7,507 bases of DNA, taken from assembly GCA_964345695.1 (NCBI GenBank), contig CAYFSC010000149.1, forward strand, positions 1 through 7,507. Direction: 5' to 3'. The stretch is from CAYFSC01 sp964345695. Lineage in GTDB: Bacteria; Bacteroidota; Rhodothermia; Rhodothermales; Salinibacteraceae. Numbering within the stretch: the stretch's first letter is position 1; the number at the start of each line of letters is the position of its first letter. Shown piece after piece: positions 1-6,665 of this stretch. The position numbers were made by a program, and so were the translations under genes. The notes beneath the pieces are model-generated. The model ran no database searches. It was not told where the DNA came from and saw only the letters and a list, made by a program, of their open reading frames with translations.

Positions 1-2
1 TG

Positions 3-458
3 TCCGCCGAATACGACATTGACTTCCGTGCCCATCCCGAGGCCTACCGCGTGACGGGCGACGAGCAGGGGGTCTTCAAGGTGGAGCCGTACAAAAGCGA
101 GCTCCTGCCGCTCTGGCAGTTCAAAGACGAGGCTGCGGCCCGGGAGGCCATCTCGGCGTTGGAAGAGCGGTACACCGATTACCGCGAGGCCGACGACTTC
201 GTGGGCATGGACATGGTGCGCAAGTACCTGCGCATGGGCTTCACCCGGGCGATGCGCTACGCCAAGTACCCGGGCGGAAAGAAGTACGCCGACGACGGCA
301 CGGAGCGCGAGCCCGAGCAGTGGGCCGATCCAGACAAGCGGGCAGCCGCCGTTGCGTTCCGTGAGGCGTGGGAGGCGGTGCGCAAGGATCCGGACTATCG
401 GCGCATGAAGGAACGGCACAGAACCGAGGTGTTCGACGCAGCGTCGAGCCCCATGTGA
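3..458 (+). CDS. DUF4385 family protein, 5'-truncated by window edge
   Basis: This is the 3' part of a conserved cytoplasmic protein of unknown function. The frame is open from the first bases of the window and shows 151 residues. The GTG at 51 is internal, because the codons before it already encode family-like sequence (YDIDFRAHPEAYRV), so the true start lies upstream. Features I associate with DUF4385 follow in order: GDEQGVFKVEPYKSELLPLW, then DDFVGMDMVRKYLRMGFTRA, then RYAKYPGGKKY, and a charged helical C-terminus ending near KERHRTEVFDAA. Family members are about 150-170 residues long, so probably only 10-15 residues are missing. No signal peptide or membrane segment is visible, and no catalytic motif can be named. 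The next gene is over 120 bases downstream and is an exported protein, so no functional link is implied. The family assignment is from recognition and is fairly secure; the function is unknown. Confidence 0.8.
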   Translation, partial: SAEYDIDFRAHPEAYRVTGDEQGVFKVEPYKSELLPLWQFKDEAAAREAISALEERYTDYREADDFVGMDMVRKYLRMGFTRAMRYAKYPGGKKYADDGTEREPEQWADPDKRAAAVAFREAWEAVRKDPDYRRMKERHRTEVFDAASSPM

Positions 459-581
459 GGCTCCGGGCGCTCTGTTTGGGACTCCGATCGGTTTGCATCC
501 ACACGCCGGGAGGCAGAACCTCTCTTGCCAGCATGGGTAAGGCTGATGCAGATTGCCCTCCCTCACCGTTTCTGTTCGAGG

Positions 582-1259
582 ATGATGCAGCGTCTTGTCT
601 CTGGTATGGGTCTCTTCGTGCTGGCTCTGGCTCTTGCCGCGCCGCCTGCTGTGGCGCAGCAAGATGGCGTTCCCGTCGCGCGTGTGAAGTATCAGGGCGG
701 CGGTGACTGGTACAGCGACGAACAGTCCCTCGTTGAGCTGTTCCGGTTTGCACAGCAGAACACCCTGCTGGATCTTCCCCAGAAAGAGCAGGTGGTGGAG
801 CTGACGAGCGACAAGCTTTACAGCTTCCCCTATCTGTACCTGACGGGCCACGGCAACGTCACCTTCTCGGATGGCGAGGCCGAGCGATTGCGCCGCTATC
901 TGCTCAACGGGGGCTTCCTTCACATCGACGACAATTACGGACTCGACGAGTCCATCCGCCGGGAGCTCGACAAGGTCTTTCCCGATCGGTCGCTGCAGGA
1001 GGTGCCGTTCAGTCACCCGATCTACCACACGCGGTATGACTTCCCGAACGGCCTCCCGAAGATTCACGAGCACGACGGCAAGCCGCCGAAGGGATACGGC
1101 ATCCTGGACGACGCAGGGCGCATCATGGTGTTTTACACGGTCGAGACCGATTTGGGGGACGGGTGGGAGCCGCAGTCGGTCCACAACAACCCGCCCGAGA
1201 AGCGTCGCAAGGCGCTCCAGATGGGCACCAACATTCTGGCCTACGCGATGACGCACTGA
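582..1259 (+). CDS. Exported DUF4159 domain protein
   Basis: This encodes a predicted secreted, probably periplasmic, protein of unknown function. From the ATG at 582 it has 225 residues. A signal peptide is clear: a short basic start (MMQR), a hydrophobic core (residues 9-20) and a likely cleavage after PPAVA (25/26). The mature part fits DUF4159. It has WYSDEQSLVELFRFAQQNT near residues 43-61, YLYLTGHGNVTFS (84-96), GGFLHIDDNYG (110-120), FSHPIYH (143-149) and a C-terminal MGTNILAYAMT. The family is thought to have a class I glutamine-amidotransferase-like fold, but no Cys-His-Glu catalytic set can be seen, so enzymatic activity is not implied. The start is uncertain. ATG 585, ATG 546 and TTG 525 (with GGGAGG 11 bases upstream) are in frame. 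I prefer 582/585 because they give a compact signal peptide, with GAGG at 579-582 close by. The stop is 6 bases before the next start, which suggests co-transcription and translational coupling. Confidence 0.85.
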   Translation: MMQRLVSGMGLFVLALALAAPPAVAQQDGVPVARVKYQGGGDWYSDEQSLVELFRFAQQNTLLDLPQKEQVVELTSDKLYSFPYLYLTGHGNVTFSDGEAERLRRYLLNGGFLHIDDNYGLDESIRRELDKVFPDRSLQEVPFSHPIYHTRYDFPNGLPKIHEHDGKPPKGYGILDDAGRIMVFYTVETDLGDGWEPQSVHNNPPEKRRKALQMGTNILAYAMTH

Positions 1260-1265
1260 CTGACC

Positions 1266-1586
1266 ATGAAGAAGCTGCTGCTGATCGTCCTCGTGCTCGC
1301 GGGCGGTCTCGCCATCACAAACCCCGACATGGACGCGTTCAAAACGTTTGTGGAGCGCTACACCGAAGAGCGCATCCAGGAGCGGACGGGCGATGGCGTG
1401 GTGGGCAGCGCGCTGGCCGGGGCCGGCGCGTCGGTCACTGCGGCGGGTGCGCCGTCCGTCACGGAGCGGACCAACTACGTTGTCGTGAGTTTCTACGCCG
1501 TGGATCCCGATGACGACGGGGTCGACGAGTGGCGCTTCCTTGGCGTAGGCAGCCAGTTTATCGCGCTGCAGGAACCGGAGAAATGA
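1266..1586 (+). CDS. Small membrane-anchored or secreted protein, DUF4359-like
   Basis: This encodes a 106-residue protein of unknown function. It opens with MKK and a hydrophobic stretch (residues 4-17) that could be a signal peptide or an uncleaved anchor. The next residues, AITNPDMDAFKTFVERYTEE (16-35), and the C-terminal half, RTNYVVVSFYAVD (68-80) followed by WRFLGVGSQFIAL (89-101), match the layout I recall for DUF4359: a TNP motif after the membrane segment, an NY-x-SxY strand, then an FLGxGxQF strand. The middle (residues 42-64) is rich in Gly and Ala and looks like a flexible linker, and DPDDDGVDE (80-88) is acidic. The gene starts 6 bases after the exported DUF4159 gene and probably shares its transcript. 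The family call is moderate because the family is short and weakly conserved; that this is a real gene is much surer. Confidence 0.75.
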   Translation: MKKLLLIVLVLAGGLAITNPDMDAFKTFVERYTEERIQERTGDGVVGSALAGAGASVTAAGAPSVTERTNYVVVSFYAVDPDDDGVDEWRFLGVGSQFIALQEPEK

Positions 1587-1707
1587 CTGCGTTCGGGGCG
1601 GTTCGCGGAGGCCGTCTTGGGACAGACCCGTGCGCGACGCCCCTGTAATTTAGGCGCAGATTCGGCGGTCGCGGTTGAACCCCTAGTCCGTATCGCCGTT
1701 CTTTGAA

Positions 1708-1737
1708 GCCCTGTGGAGCGACCTGCTTTCACAGGGC
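1708..1737 (+). promoter_or_regulatory. Perfect 8-bp inverted repeat (hairpin) in the glyA leader
   Basis: GCCCTGTG at 1708-1715 is the exact reverse complement of CACAGGGC at 1730-1737, separated by 14 bases. The loop can add AGC/GCT pairing (1717-1719 with 1725-1727), giving a longer stem with a small bulge. The right arm ends 31 bases before the glyA ATG. No run of T follows, so it is a poor intrinsic terminator. An mRNA leader structure or an operator for a dimeric repressor are both possible. A weak Bacteroidota-style promoter candidate lies just upstream (TTG at 1675-1677 and TTTG at 1702-1705), but it lacks the TA of the usual -7 element. Confidence 0.4.
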
Positions 1738-1768
1738 CCGTTGTTTGCATTCATCGACTCCCGGTTTC

Positions 1769-3067
1769 ATGAGTGAACTCCAGGTTCAAGATCCCGAGAT
1801 TTACGACGCCATACGCAAGGAGGTACGCCGTCAGAACGACGGCATAGAGCTGATCGCGTCCGAGAACTTTGCCTCTCGGGCCGTGCTCGAAGCCATGGGA
1901 TCGCCGCTCACGAACAAATACGCCGAGGGCCTGCCCGGCAAGCGCTACTACGGCGGTTGCGAGTTCGTCGATGTTGCCGAGAATCTCGCGCGCGACCGGG
2001 CCCAGAAGCTGTTCGACGCCGACTGGGTGAACGTCCAGCCGCACTCCGGGGCGCAGGCCAACGCGGCGTTCTACCTGAAAGCCCTGGAACCGGGCGACAC
2101 GTTCCTGGGGCTCGACCTGGCTCACGGCGGTCACCTCACGCACGGCAGCCCCGTCAACTTCTCCGGCATCATCTACAACGCGGAGTACTACGGCGTGGAG
2201 AAAGGGACCGGCCGCATCGACATGAACAAAGTGCGGGACCGGGCCGAAGAGGTGCAGCCCAAGGTGATTTCGATTGGCGCCAGTGCGTACCCGCGCGACT
2301 TCGACTACGCAGCGTTCCGCGAGATTGCCGACGAGATCGGCGCGCTCCTGTGGATGGACATGGCGCATACGGCCGGCCTCATCGCGGCCGGCGTCCTCAA
2401 CGACCCGCTTCCGCATGCGCACGTCGTGACGACCACGACGCACAAGACGTTGCGCGGCCCGCGCGGTGGCATGATCCTGGTCGGCACCGATCACGAGAAC
2501 CCCATGGGCATCACGGCCCGCAAGAGCGGACGCACCAAGATGATGAGCGAGGTGCTCGACTCGGGCGTGTTTCCGGGCACGCAGGGCGGGCCGCTCATGC
2601 ACGTGATCGCGGCGAAGGCCGTGTCGTTCAAGGAGGCCCTGCAGCCCGACTTCCGCGACTACGCCCAGCAGATCGTGGACAACGCCCAATCCATGGCCGA
2701 CGCGCTGAACGAGCGTGGCTACGACCTCGTCTCGGGCGGCACCGACAATCACCTCGTGCTCGTCGATCTCCGCAACAAGGGGCTGACTGGCAAAGAAGCT
2801 GAGCAGGCCCTGGAGGCCGCCGGCATCACCGCCAACAAAAACATGGTGCCCTTCGACGACAAGAGCCCGTTCGTAACGAGCGGCATCCGCCTGGGCACGC
2901 CGGCCATGACGACGCGCGGCTTCGACGAGGACACGTTTGCCTACGTCGTGGAGCTCATCGACCGGGTTCTACAGAATCCCGAAAACGAGGAGGTGCAGGA
3001 CGTTGTGCGGTCCGAAGTGAAGGATCTCTGCGACCGGTATCCGCTTTACGACTTCGTGGTGGCCTAG
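1769..3067 (+). CDS. glyA: Serine hydroxymethyltransferase
   Basis: This cytoplasmic PLP enzyme interconverts serine plus tetrahydrofolate with glycine plus 5,10-methylene-tetrahydrofolate, the main one-carbon source for purine, thymidylate and methionine synthesis. The product is 432 residues and complete. Visible family features are the N-terminal IELIASENF (residues 26-34), NKYAEGLPGKRYYGG (49-63, with the cofactor and substrate tyrosines and glutamate), DMAHTAGLIAAG (D197 and H200 at the PLP ring), and TTTTHKTLRGPRGG with the Schiff-base lysine K226. GVFPGTQGGPLMHVIAAKAV follows, then the substrate-carboxylate arginine in SGIRLGTPA (R374). Between K226 and GVFPG lies an extra segment, roughly residues 240-258, absent from the E. 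coli enzyme but usual in Bacteroidota. The ATG at 1769 is chosen because homologues begin close to MSELQ; the upstream in-frame TTG at 1703 would add an implausible Cys/Arg-rich leader and run through the hairpin. No clear Shine-Dalgarno is present. The gene stands alone, with 182- and 136-base gaps. Confidence 0.98.
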   Translation: MSELQVQDPEIYDAIRKEVRRQNDGIELIASENFASRAVLEAMGSPLTNKYAEGLPGKRYYGGCEFVDVAENLARDRAQKLFDADWVNVQPHSGAQANAAFYLKALEPGDTFLGLDLAHGGHLTHGSPVNFSGIIYNAEYYGVEKGTGRIDMNKVRDRAEEVQPKVISIGASAYPRDFDYAAFREIADEIGALLWMDMAHTAGLIAAGVLNDPLPHAHVVTTTTHKTLRGPRGGMILVGTDHENPMGITARKSGRTKMMSEVLDSGVFPGTQGGPLMHVIAAKAVSFKEALQPDFRDYAQQIVDNAQSMADALNERGYDLVSGGTDNHLVLVDLRNKGLTGKEAEQALEAAGITANKNMVPFDDKSPFVTSGIRLGTPAMTTRGFDEDTFAYVVELIDRVLQNPENEEVQDVVRSEVKDLCDRYPLYDFVVA

Positions 3068-3125
3068 CGGAACGGAACCGCTTCTGGGAGGGTTCACACG
3101 ACGCGTCCTGGTTGCACGCAGGGCG

Positions 3126-3138
3126 CCCGCCTCGCGGG
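3126..3138 (+). repeat. GC-rich short hairpin downstream of glyA
   Basis: CCCGC (3126-3130) and GCGGG (3134-3138) are complementary around a 3-base loop, in the 136-base gap between glyA and the phosphoribosyltransferase gene. A second, weaker stem, AGCGG/CCGCT (3066-3070 with 3078-3082), overlaps the glyA stop. Neither is followed directly by a T tract; the nearest run of five T is at 3172-3176. They may help end glyA transcription or stabilise its 3' end, but they do not meet the usual intrinsic-terminator pattern. Confidence 0.25.
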
Positions 3139-3203
3139 AACGAAAACCGGTCGCTTCCTCGTCCCGTCATGTTTTTCTCATCCTGATATCTCCTGAGCAC
3201 CCC

Positions 3204-3812
3204 ATGCCGTCCATGGACCGCAGTTCGCTCAGCTCGTCTGCGTACACCGACCTCGTGGAGCTGGGCCGTCGGTTGTATGATCGCGCGCTCATCCGGCGCG
3301 AGGAGGAGCTGATCACCGACCCGCGTGGGCAGCCCATCGGCTGGCTGCTCGACACGCGCGTGCCGATGCTCGACGGCGAGCTATTTACCGAGGTCGGGGA
3401 GGTTCTGGCACAGCGCCTGCGCGATCGCAACGTGCATCAAGTGGTGGGCTTCGGGTTTGGGGCGCATCCGCTCGTGTGCTCGGTGCTGTCCACGTCGGGC
3501 ACGCCGGCGTTCAAAGGCGGCTTGATCCGCGAAGACCGCAAGGAGCACGGCCGACGGCGCCTCGTCGAAGGGCCGGTCTCCCGCACCGACCCGGTGGTTC
3601 TGCTCGACGACATCATCAACAGCGGGCGCAGTGCCGCCCAGGCCCTCCGCCGGCTGCGGGACGAGGACTTTACGGTCGACGGCCTGCTGACGCTCTTCAA
3701 CTTTACCTGGAGCAGCGGCCAGTCGCGCATTGAGAACAAGGGGCTGTGGGTCGACTCGCTGCTCGACCTGAATCTTCGCGAAACCAAGAGCAGCAGTTCC
3801 GACAGTGCCTGA
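3204..3812 (+). CDS. Orotate phosphoribosyltransferase-like PRTase
   Basis: This encodes a 202-residue cytoplasmic type I phosphoribosyltransferase. The PRPP-binding signature VVLLDDIINSGRS is at residues 131-143, with the paired aspartates D135/D136. The flexible catalytic loop just before it, GGLIREDRKEHGRRRLVEG (105-123), resembles the orotate phosphoribosyltransferase loop that in E. coli reads RKEAKDHG. The N-terminal helix and strand (ELGRRLYDRALI, then PIGWLLDTR) also fit this subfamily, as does the length. True enzymes join orotate to PRPP to make OMP in pyrimidine synthesis. Here the second basic residue of the loop is Glu (E110) and the Asp before the His is Glu (E114), while K113 and H115 are kept. 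GFGFGAHPL (82-90) replaces the usual Gly-Gly-Ile-Pro-type segment. Orotate specificity is therefore unsure, so no pyrE symbol is given. It could be a paralogue, a salvage enzyme or a PRPP-sensing regulator. No pyrimidine genes lie nearby. ATG 3213 is an alternative start. Confidence 0.85.
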   Translation: MPSMDRSSLSSSAYTDLVELGRRLYDRALIRREEELITDPRGQPIGWLLDTRVPMLDGELFTEVGEVLAQRLRDRNVHQVVGFGFGAHPLVCSVLSTSGTPAFKGGLIREDRKEHGRRRLVEGPVSRTDPVVLLDDIINSGRSAAQALRRLRDEDFTVDGLLTLFNFTWSSGQSRIENKGLWVDSLLDLNLRETKSSSSDSA

Positions 3813-3826
3813 CCGTGTCAACGGTC
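3811..3826 (+). repeat. Perfect 6-bp stem, 4-base loop hairpin overlapping the PRTase stop
   Basis: GACCGT (3811-3816) and ACGGTC (3821-3826) are exact reverse complements around the loop GTCA. The left arm contains the last two bases of the PRTase stop codon. The sequence after it (GAATTCC) has no T run, so it is not a classical terminator. It could protect the mRNA 3' end, cause weak termination, or bind a protein. Confidence 0.35.
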
Positions 3827-3867
3827 GAATTCCGAGTGCCGAAGGGCAGCCCGTCCGCACGAGACCT

Positions 3868-3877
3868 GTGCCGGCAC
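3868..3877 (+). promoter_or_regulatory. 10-bp palindrome GTGCCGGCAC upstream of tatC
   Basis: The ten bases are a perfect palindrome whose right end is 27 bases before the tatC ATG. Position and symmetry would suit an operator or a leader structure. In GC-rich DNA such palindromes also arise by chance, and no regulator can be named. Confidence 0.2.
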
Positions 3878-3904
3878 CTGCAATTCGAAACCTGCCATTG
3901 TCTT

Positions 3905-4768
3905 ATGTCTGAGGTTCCCACATCGCAAACGCAGACGCCTGCAGGCGTGCAGGGCGACGGCGCGGCGGGCGACGCGCCAACGCCCGATGACGAAGGCGTC
4001 ATGCCGTTTCTCGACCATCTAGAGGAGCTGCGATGGACGATGATCAAGAGCGGCATCGGGGTGCTGGTGGCGGTCATCCTCTGCGCGGTCTTCAGCGAAT
4101 GGATCGTCGACACGGTGCTGATCGGGCCGACCCGGACCGATTTCTTCATGTACGACGTGCTCGGCATGAACCCGGAGGAGTTGCAGCTTCTGAATCGCAC
4201 GATCACCGGGCAGTTCTTTGCCGACATCGGTACCATCATTGTCGTCGGCCTCATTGCCGGCTCGCCGATTGTGGTGTACCACTTCTGGAAGTTCATCGAG
4301 CCTGCGCTGTACCCGCAAGAGAGAGAGGGCATGCAGTTCGCGGCGGTATTTGCCACGTTCTTCTTCCTGCTCGGCATCTCCTTCGGCTACCTCATCCTGA
4401 CCCCGCTCGCGCTTCAATTCTTCGCCCAGTACACGCTGTCGGCGCAGATCGTCAACCAGTTCGACATCATGACCTACTTCAGCATGGTGACGTTCTGGGC
4501 CCTGGGTACGGGCATCCTCTTCGAGTTGCCGGTCGTGATCTATTTCCTGGCGAAAGTGGGCATCATCACGCCCGAAGCAATGCGCACCTATCGCAAGTTC
4601 GCATTGCTCGTCGTCCTCACCATCGGTGCGTTCCTCACGCCGCCCGATCCGATCTCGCAGATTATCGTTGCGCTCCCGTTGCTGCTTCTGTACGAGCTCT
4701 CGATCTACGTCGCCAAGTTTGTCGCCAAGCGCCGCCGCGAGAAGCTTGGCATGACCACTGACGGGTAG
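3905..4768 (+). CDS. tatC: Twin-arginine translocase subunit TatC
   Basis: TatC is the polytopic inner-membrane receptor that recognises twin-arginine signal peptides and, with TatA/TatB-type partners, exports folded proteins. The product has 287 residues and six predicted membrane segments, at about 48-67, 103-128, 145-168, 190-214, 230-246 and 251-270. Signature elements are the cytoplasmic FLDHLEELR (35-43; E41 and R43 align with E. coli E15 and R17 of the signal-peptide site), FIEPALYPQER (130-140), FELPVVIYFLAKVGI (206-220) and FLTPPDPISQ (243-252), then YELS. The first periplasmic loop (about 68-102) is longer than in E. coli, as is usual in Bacteroidota. An extra N-terminal stretch of some 30 residues (Gly, Ala, Thr, Asp, Gln-rich) precedes the core and is probably disordered. 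The ATG at 3905 is chosen because the sequence before it is unlike any TatC; ATG 4001, directly before PFLDHLEELR, is a possible shorter start. No tatA or tatB is in the window, so they must be elsewhere. Confidence 0.97.
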   Translation: MSEVPTSQTQTPAGVQGDGAAGDAPTPDDEGVMPFLDHLEELRWTMIKSGIGVLVAVILCAVFSEWIVDTVLIGPTRTDFFMYDVLGMNPEELQLLNRTITGQFFADIGTIIVVGLIAGSPIVVYHFWKFIEPALYPQEREGMQFAAVFATFFFLLGISFGYLILTPLALQFFAQYTLSAQIVNQFDIMTYFSMVTFWALGTGILFELPVVIYFLAKVGIITPEAMRTYRKFALLVVLTIGAFLTPPDPISQIIVALPLLLLYELSIYVAKFVAKRRREKLGMTTDG

Positions 4769-4781
4769 AGAAAGGCCTCGT

Positions 4782-4807
4782 GGCATTGCGGATGGGCATT
4801 GCGGATG
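4782..4807 (+). repeat. Two perfect tandem copies of a 13-bp unit
   Basis: The unit GGCATTGCGGATG occurs at 4782-4794 and again, identical, at 4795-4807, followed by GG as the start of a third copy. It lies in the 120-base gap between tatC and the S41 protease gene. It looks like a recent slippage duplication, and no coding role is apparent. Confidence 0.8.
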
Positions 4808-4823
4808 GGACATCGCGCGCTGC

Positions 4824-4836
4824 GCGTCTGAGACGC
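4824..4836 (+). repeat. 13-bp inverted repeat upstream of the S41 protease gene
   Basis: GCGTCT (4824-4829) and AGACGC (4831-4836) are exact reverse complements around a single central G. The right end is 52 bases before the protease ATG. As RNA the tight centre would lose some pairs, so symmetric protein binding is as plausible as a hairpin. There is no T run, so it is unlikely to be a terminator for tatC. Confidence 0.3.
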
Positions 4837-4888
4837 CGCTCTGCCCTGGGGACGCGACACCAAAAACCCGAAACCAGAACCTGAGGCT

Positions 4889-6553
4889 ATGTTTTCCAAG
4901 CGCCTGAAAGTCTCCTTCCTCATCGTTGGCCTGGCGGCGTCCATGGGGATGGGCGTGCTCGTGGGCTTCTGGATGCCGGCCGATGACGACCTGTTCCAGC
5001 TGCGAAAGAACTTCGAGATTTTCGGCGCCGTCTACGAGGAGCTCGTGACCGGGTACGTGGAGGACCTCGACCCGGAGCGCCTCATGCACGTCGGGATGAA
5101 CGCAATGCTGGGCGAACTGGACCCGTACACGACATTCATCGACGAGGGCCAGCAGACCGAAATCCGGGTGCTGCAGCAAGGGTCCTACGGCGGCGTCGGG
5201 CTGAACGTGGGCAAGCGCGGCGGCCAAATCACGGTGGTTGCGCCCGTTGAAGGCGCCAGCGGCTACAAGCAGGGCGTGCGAGCGGGCGACGTGATCACCC
5301 ACATCGATCAGCAGCCCGTCGACAGCCTCTCGGTGACCGACGTGGAGACGCTCCTGCGCGGCGAGCCAGGGACGACCGTCGAGGTGGAGGTCGAGCGCGC
5401 CGGGGCACCAGCGCCGATCACGTTCATTCTCACGCGTCGCAAGATCGACCTCAACGGCGTTCCGCACCGTGGATTTGTGGGCGCCCCGTCCGATGGAGTG
5501 GGATATGTTAAGCTGGAACGCTTCACGCGCGGGGTGGGTGCCGACGTCCAGGCGGCCATCGAGGCGCTGCAGAACGAGCAAGCGCTGACCGGCCTCGTGT
5601 TGGACCTCCGCGACAATCCGGGCGGTCTGCTCCGCGAGGCCGTCAAGCTGTCGGAGCTGTTCGTTCCGCAAGGATCGAACGTGGTGTCGACTCGCGGCCG
5701 CCTTGCGGAGGCCGAGCGCTCGTACCGAAGCGACCGCGCGCCGATGCTGCCCGACCTCCCGCTCGTGGTGCTCGTGAACGGCCTGAGCGCGTCGGCCAGC
5801 GAGATTGTGGCCGGCGCCGTGCAGGACCTGGACCGCGGCGTGGTCATGGGCACGACCACTTACGGCAAGGGCCTGGTGCAGGTCGTCCGCTCCCTGCCGC
5901 ACAACACGTCGCTCAAGATGACGACGGCCGAGTACTACACCCCGAGCGGGCGCAGCATTCAGAGTGTCGACTACACGGCGAGCGATTCCGTTGCCGTTCC
6001 CGACTCGCTCCGCCGCAGCTTCACCACCGCACGCGGACGCCGTGTGCGCGATCGGCAGGGCATCCGTCCCGATGAGATCGTGCCGGCCGACCGGCCGAGC
6101 GAACTGGAGGAGGCGCTGCGGCGGCGGTCCGCCTTCTTTCTGTACGCCAATCACTACGCGGCGCGCCGCGACACGCTGCCCGACAACTTTGCCGCGACCG
6201 ACGCCCTGCTCGACGACTTTCGTTCGTGGCTCGCCGACAAGTCGTTCACGTACCCCACGGATGCCGAGCAGGCCGTCGGGCGGCTGCAGCAGCAACTTGC
6301 TTCTGCCGACTACGATGGCGCGCGCGACGAGCTGGCCGACCTGCGCGCTGCCGTCGAGCAGGAAAAGACGGACGGGTTCACGCAGCATGCTGCGGCGCTC
6401 AAGCATCACCTCGAGCAGGAGATCTTGGCACGATTTGTTCCGAAAAGCCGGCAAATCGAAGCCTCGCTGTCACACGACACGCAGGTGCAGGCGGCCGCTG
6501 CGCTCCTCCAGGAGGACGACCGCTATGAGGCGATTCTGACCCCCGCGGAATAG
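4889..6553 (+). CDS. Membrane-anchored PDZ/S41 C-terminal processing protease
   Basis: This encodes a 554-residue serine protease of family S41A (CtpA/Prc/CtpB type), which trims or degrades periplasmic proteins from their C-termini. An N-terminal signal-anchor (residues 8-28 after KRLK) places the rest in the periplasm. A helical segment (about 38-95, including ELDPYTTFI) precedes a PDZ domain (about 98-172) with the carboxylate-binding-type loop GSYGGVGLNV and the GVRAGDVI motif. The protease core follows: GYVKLERF (205-212), LDLRDNPGG (238-246), NGLSASASEIVAGA with nucleophile S302, and TYGKGLVQ with general base K327 and Q331. The Ser-Lys spacing of 25 matches E. coli Prc (S430/K455), so the enzyme should be active. 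YYTPSGRSIQ closes the core. A C-terminal extension (about 400-554), charged and largely helical, is usual in Bacteroidota members. GAGG at 4883-4886 sits just before the ATG. It stands alone, 120 bases after tatC. The substrate is unknown. Confidence 0.95.
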   Translation: MFSKRLKVSFLIVGLAASMGMGVLVGFWMPADDDLFQLRKNFEIFGAVYEELVTGYVEDLDPERLMHVGMNAMLGELDPYTTFIDEGQQTEIRVLQQGSYGGVGLNVGKRGGQITVVAPVEGASGYKQGVRAGDVITHIDQQPVDSLSVTDVETLLRGEPGTTVEVEVERAGAPAPITFILTRRKIDLNGVPHRGFVGAPSDGVGYVKLERFTRGVGADVQAAIEALQNEQALTGLVLDLRDNPGGLLREAVKLSELFVPQGSNVVSTRGRLAEAERSYRSDRAPMLPDLPLVVLVNGLSASASEIVAGAVQDLDRGVVMGTTTYGKGLVQVVRSLPHNTSLKMTTAEYYTPSGRSIQSVDYTASDSVAVPDSLRRSFTTARGRRVRDRQGIRPDEIVPADRPSELEEALRRRSAFFLYANHYAARRDTLPDNFAATDALLDDFRSWLADKSFTYPTDAEQAVGRLQQQLASADYDGARDELADLRAAVEQEKTDGFTQHAAALKHHLEQEILARFVPKSRQIEASLSHDTQVQAAAALLQEDDRYEAILTPAE

Positions 6554-6665
6554 CGCCCCGATCCCGCCGGAAGGACGCTGGCTGCGCGTGTCCTGGACCC
6601 GCCGCCGGATGCCTGCTGCATGAACCCATGGGGCTGCCTGTTTTTCTCGTTTGCACCGGAACGCG

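Noticed and set aside
525..581. TTG start for the DUF4159 protein with GGGAGG 11 bases upstream
   Set aside because: It would place about 19 extra residues before an otherwise compact signal peptide. It cannot be excluded, but ATG 582/585 fits export better.
1583..1648. 21-codon frame whose ATG overlaps the stop of the DUF4359-like gene (ATGA)
   Set aside because: The overlap suggests coupling, but the peptide has no signal, membrane segment or motif and ends at a TAA in AT-richer leader sequence. Nothing beyond the overlap supports it.
1703..1768. TTG start 66 bases upstream of the chosen glyA start
   Set aside because: It would add a Cys/Arg-rich leader unlike any serine hydroxymethyltransferase and would translate through the hairpin.
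1751..2752. Antisense open frame of 333 codons opposite glyA
   Set aside because: It is the same GC-bias artefact: it is fully opposite a highly conserved enzyme gene, and its product has no recognisable domain.
4019..6454. Antisense open frame of 811 codons opposite tatC and the S41 protease gene
   Set aside because: It lies opposite two clearly conserved genes, crosses their intergenic gap, and its product is rich in His, Arg, Ala and Val with no domain. Long antisense frames like this are expected where the sense strand has strong third-position GC bias.
6572..6594. AGGAC/GTCCT stem after the S41 protease as a terminator
   Set aside because: There are only five pairs with a 13-base loop and no following T run; the run of five T at 6641-6645 is too far away.
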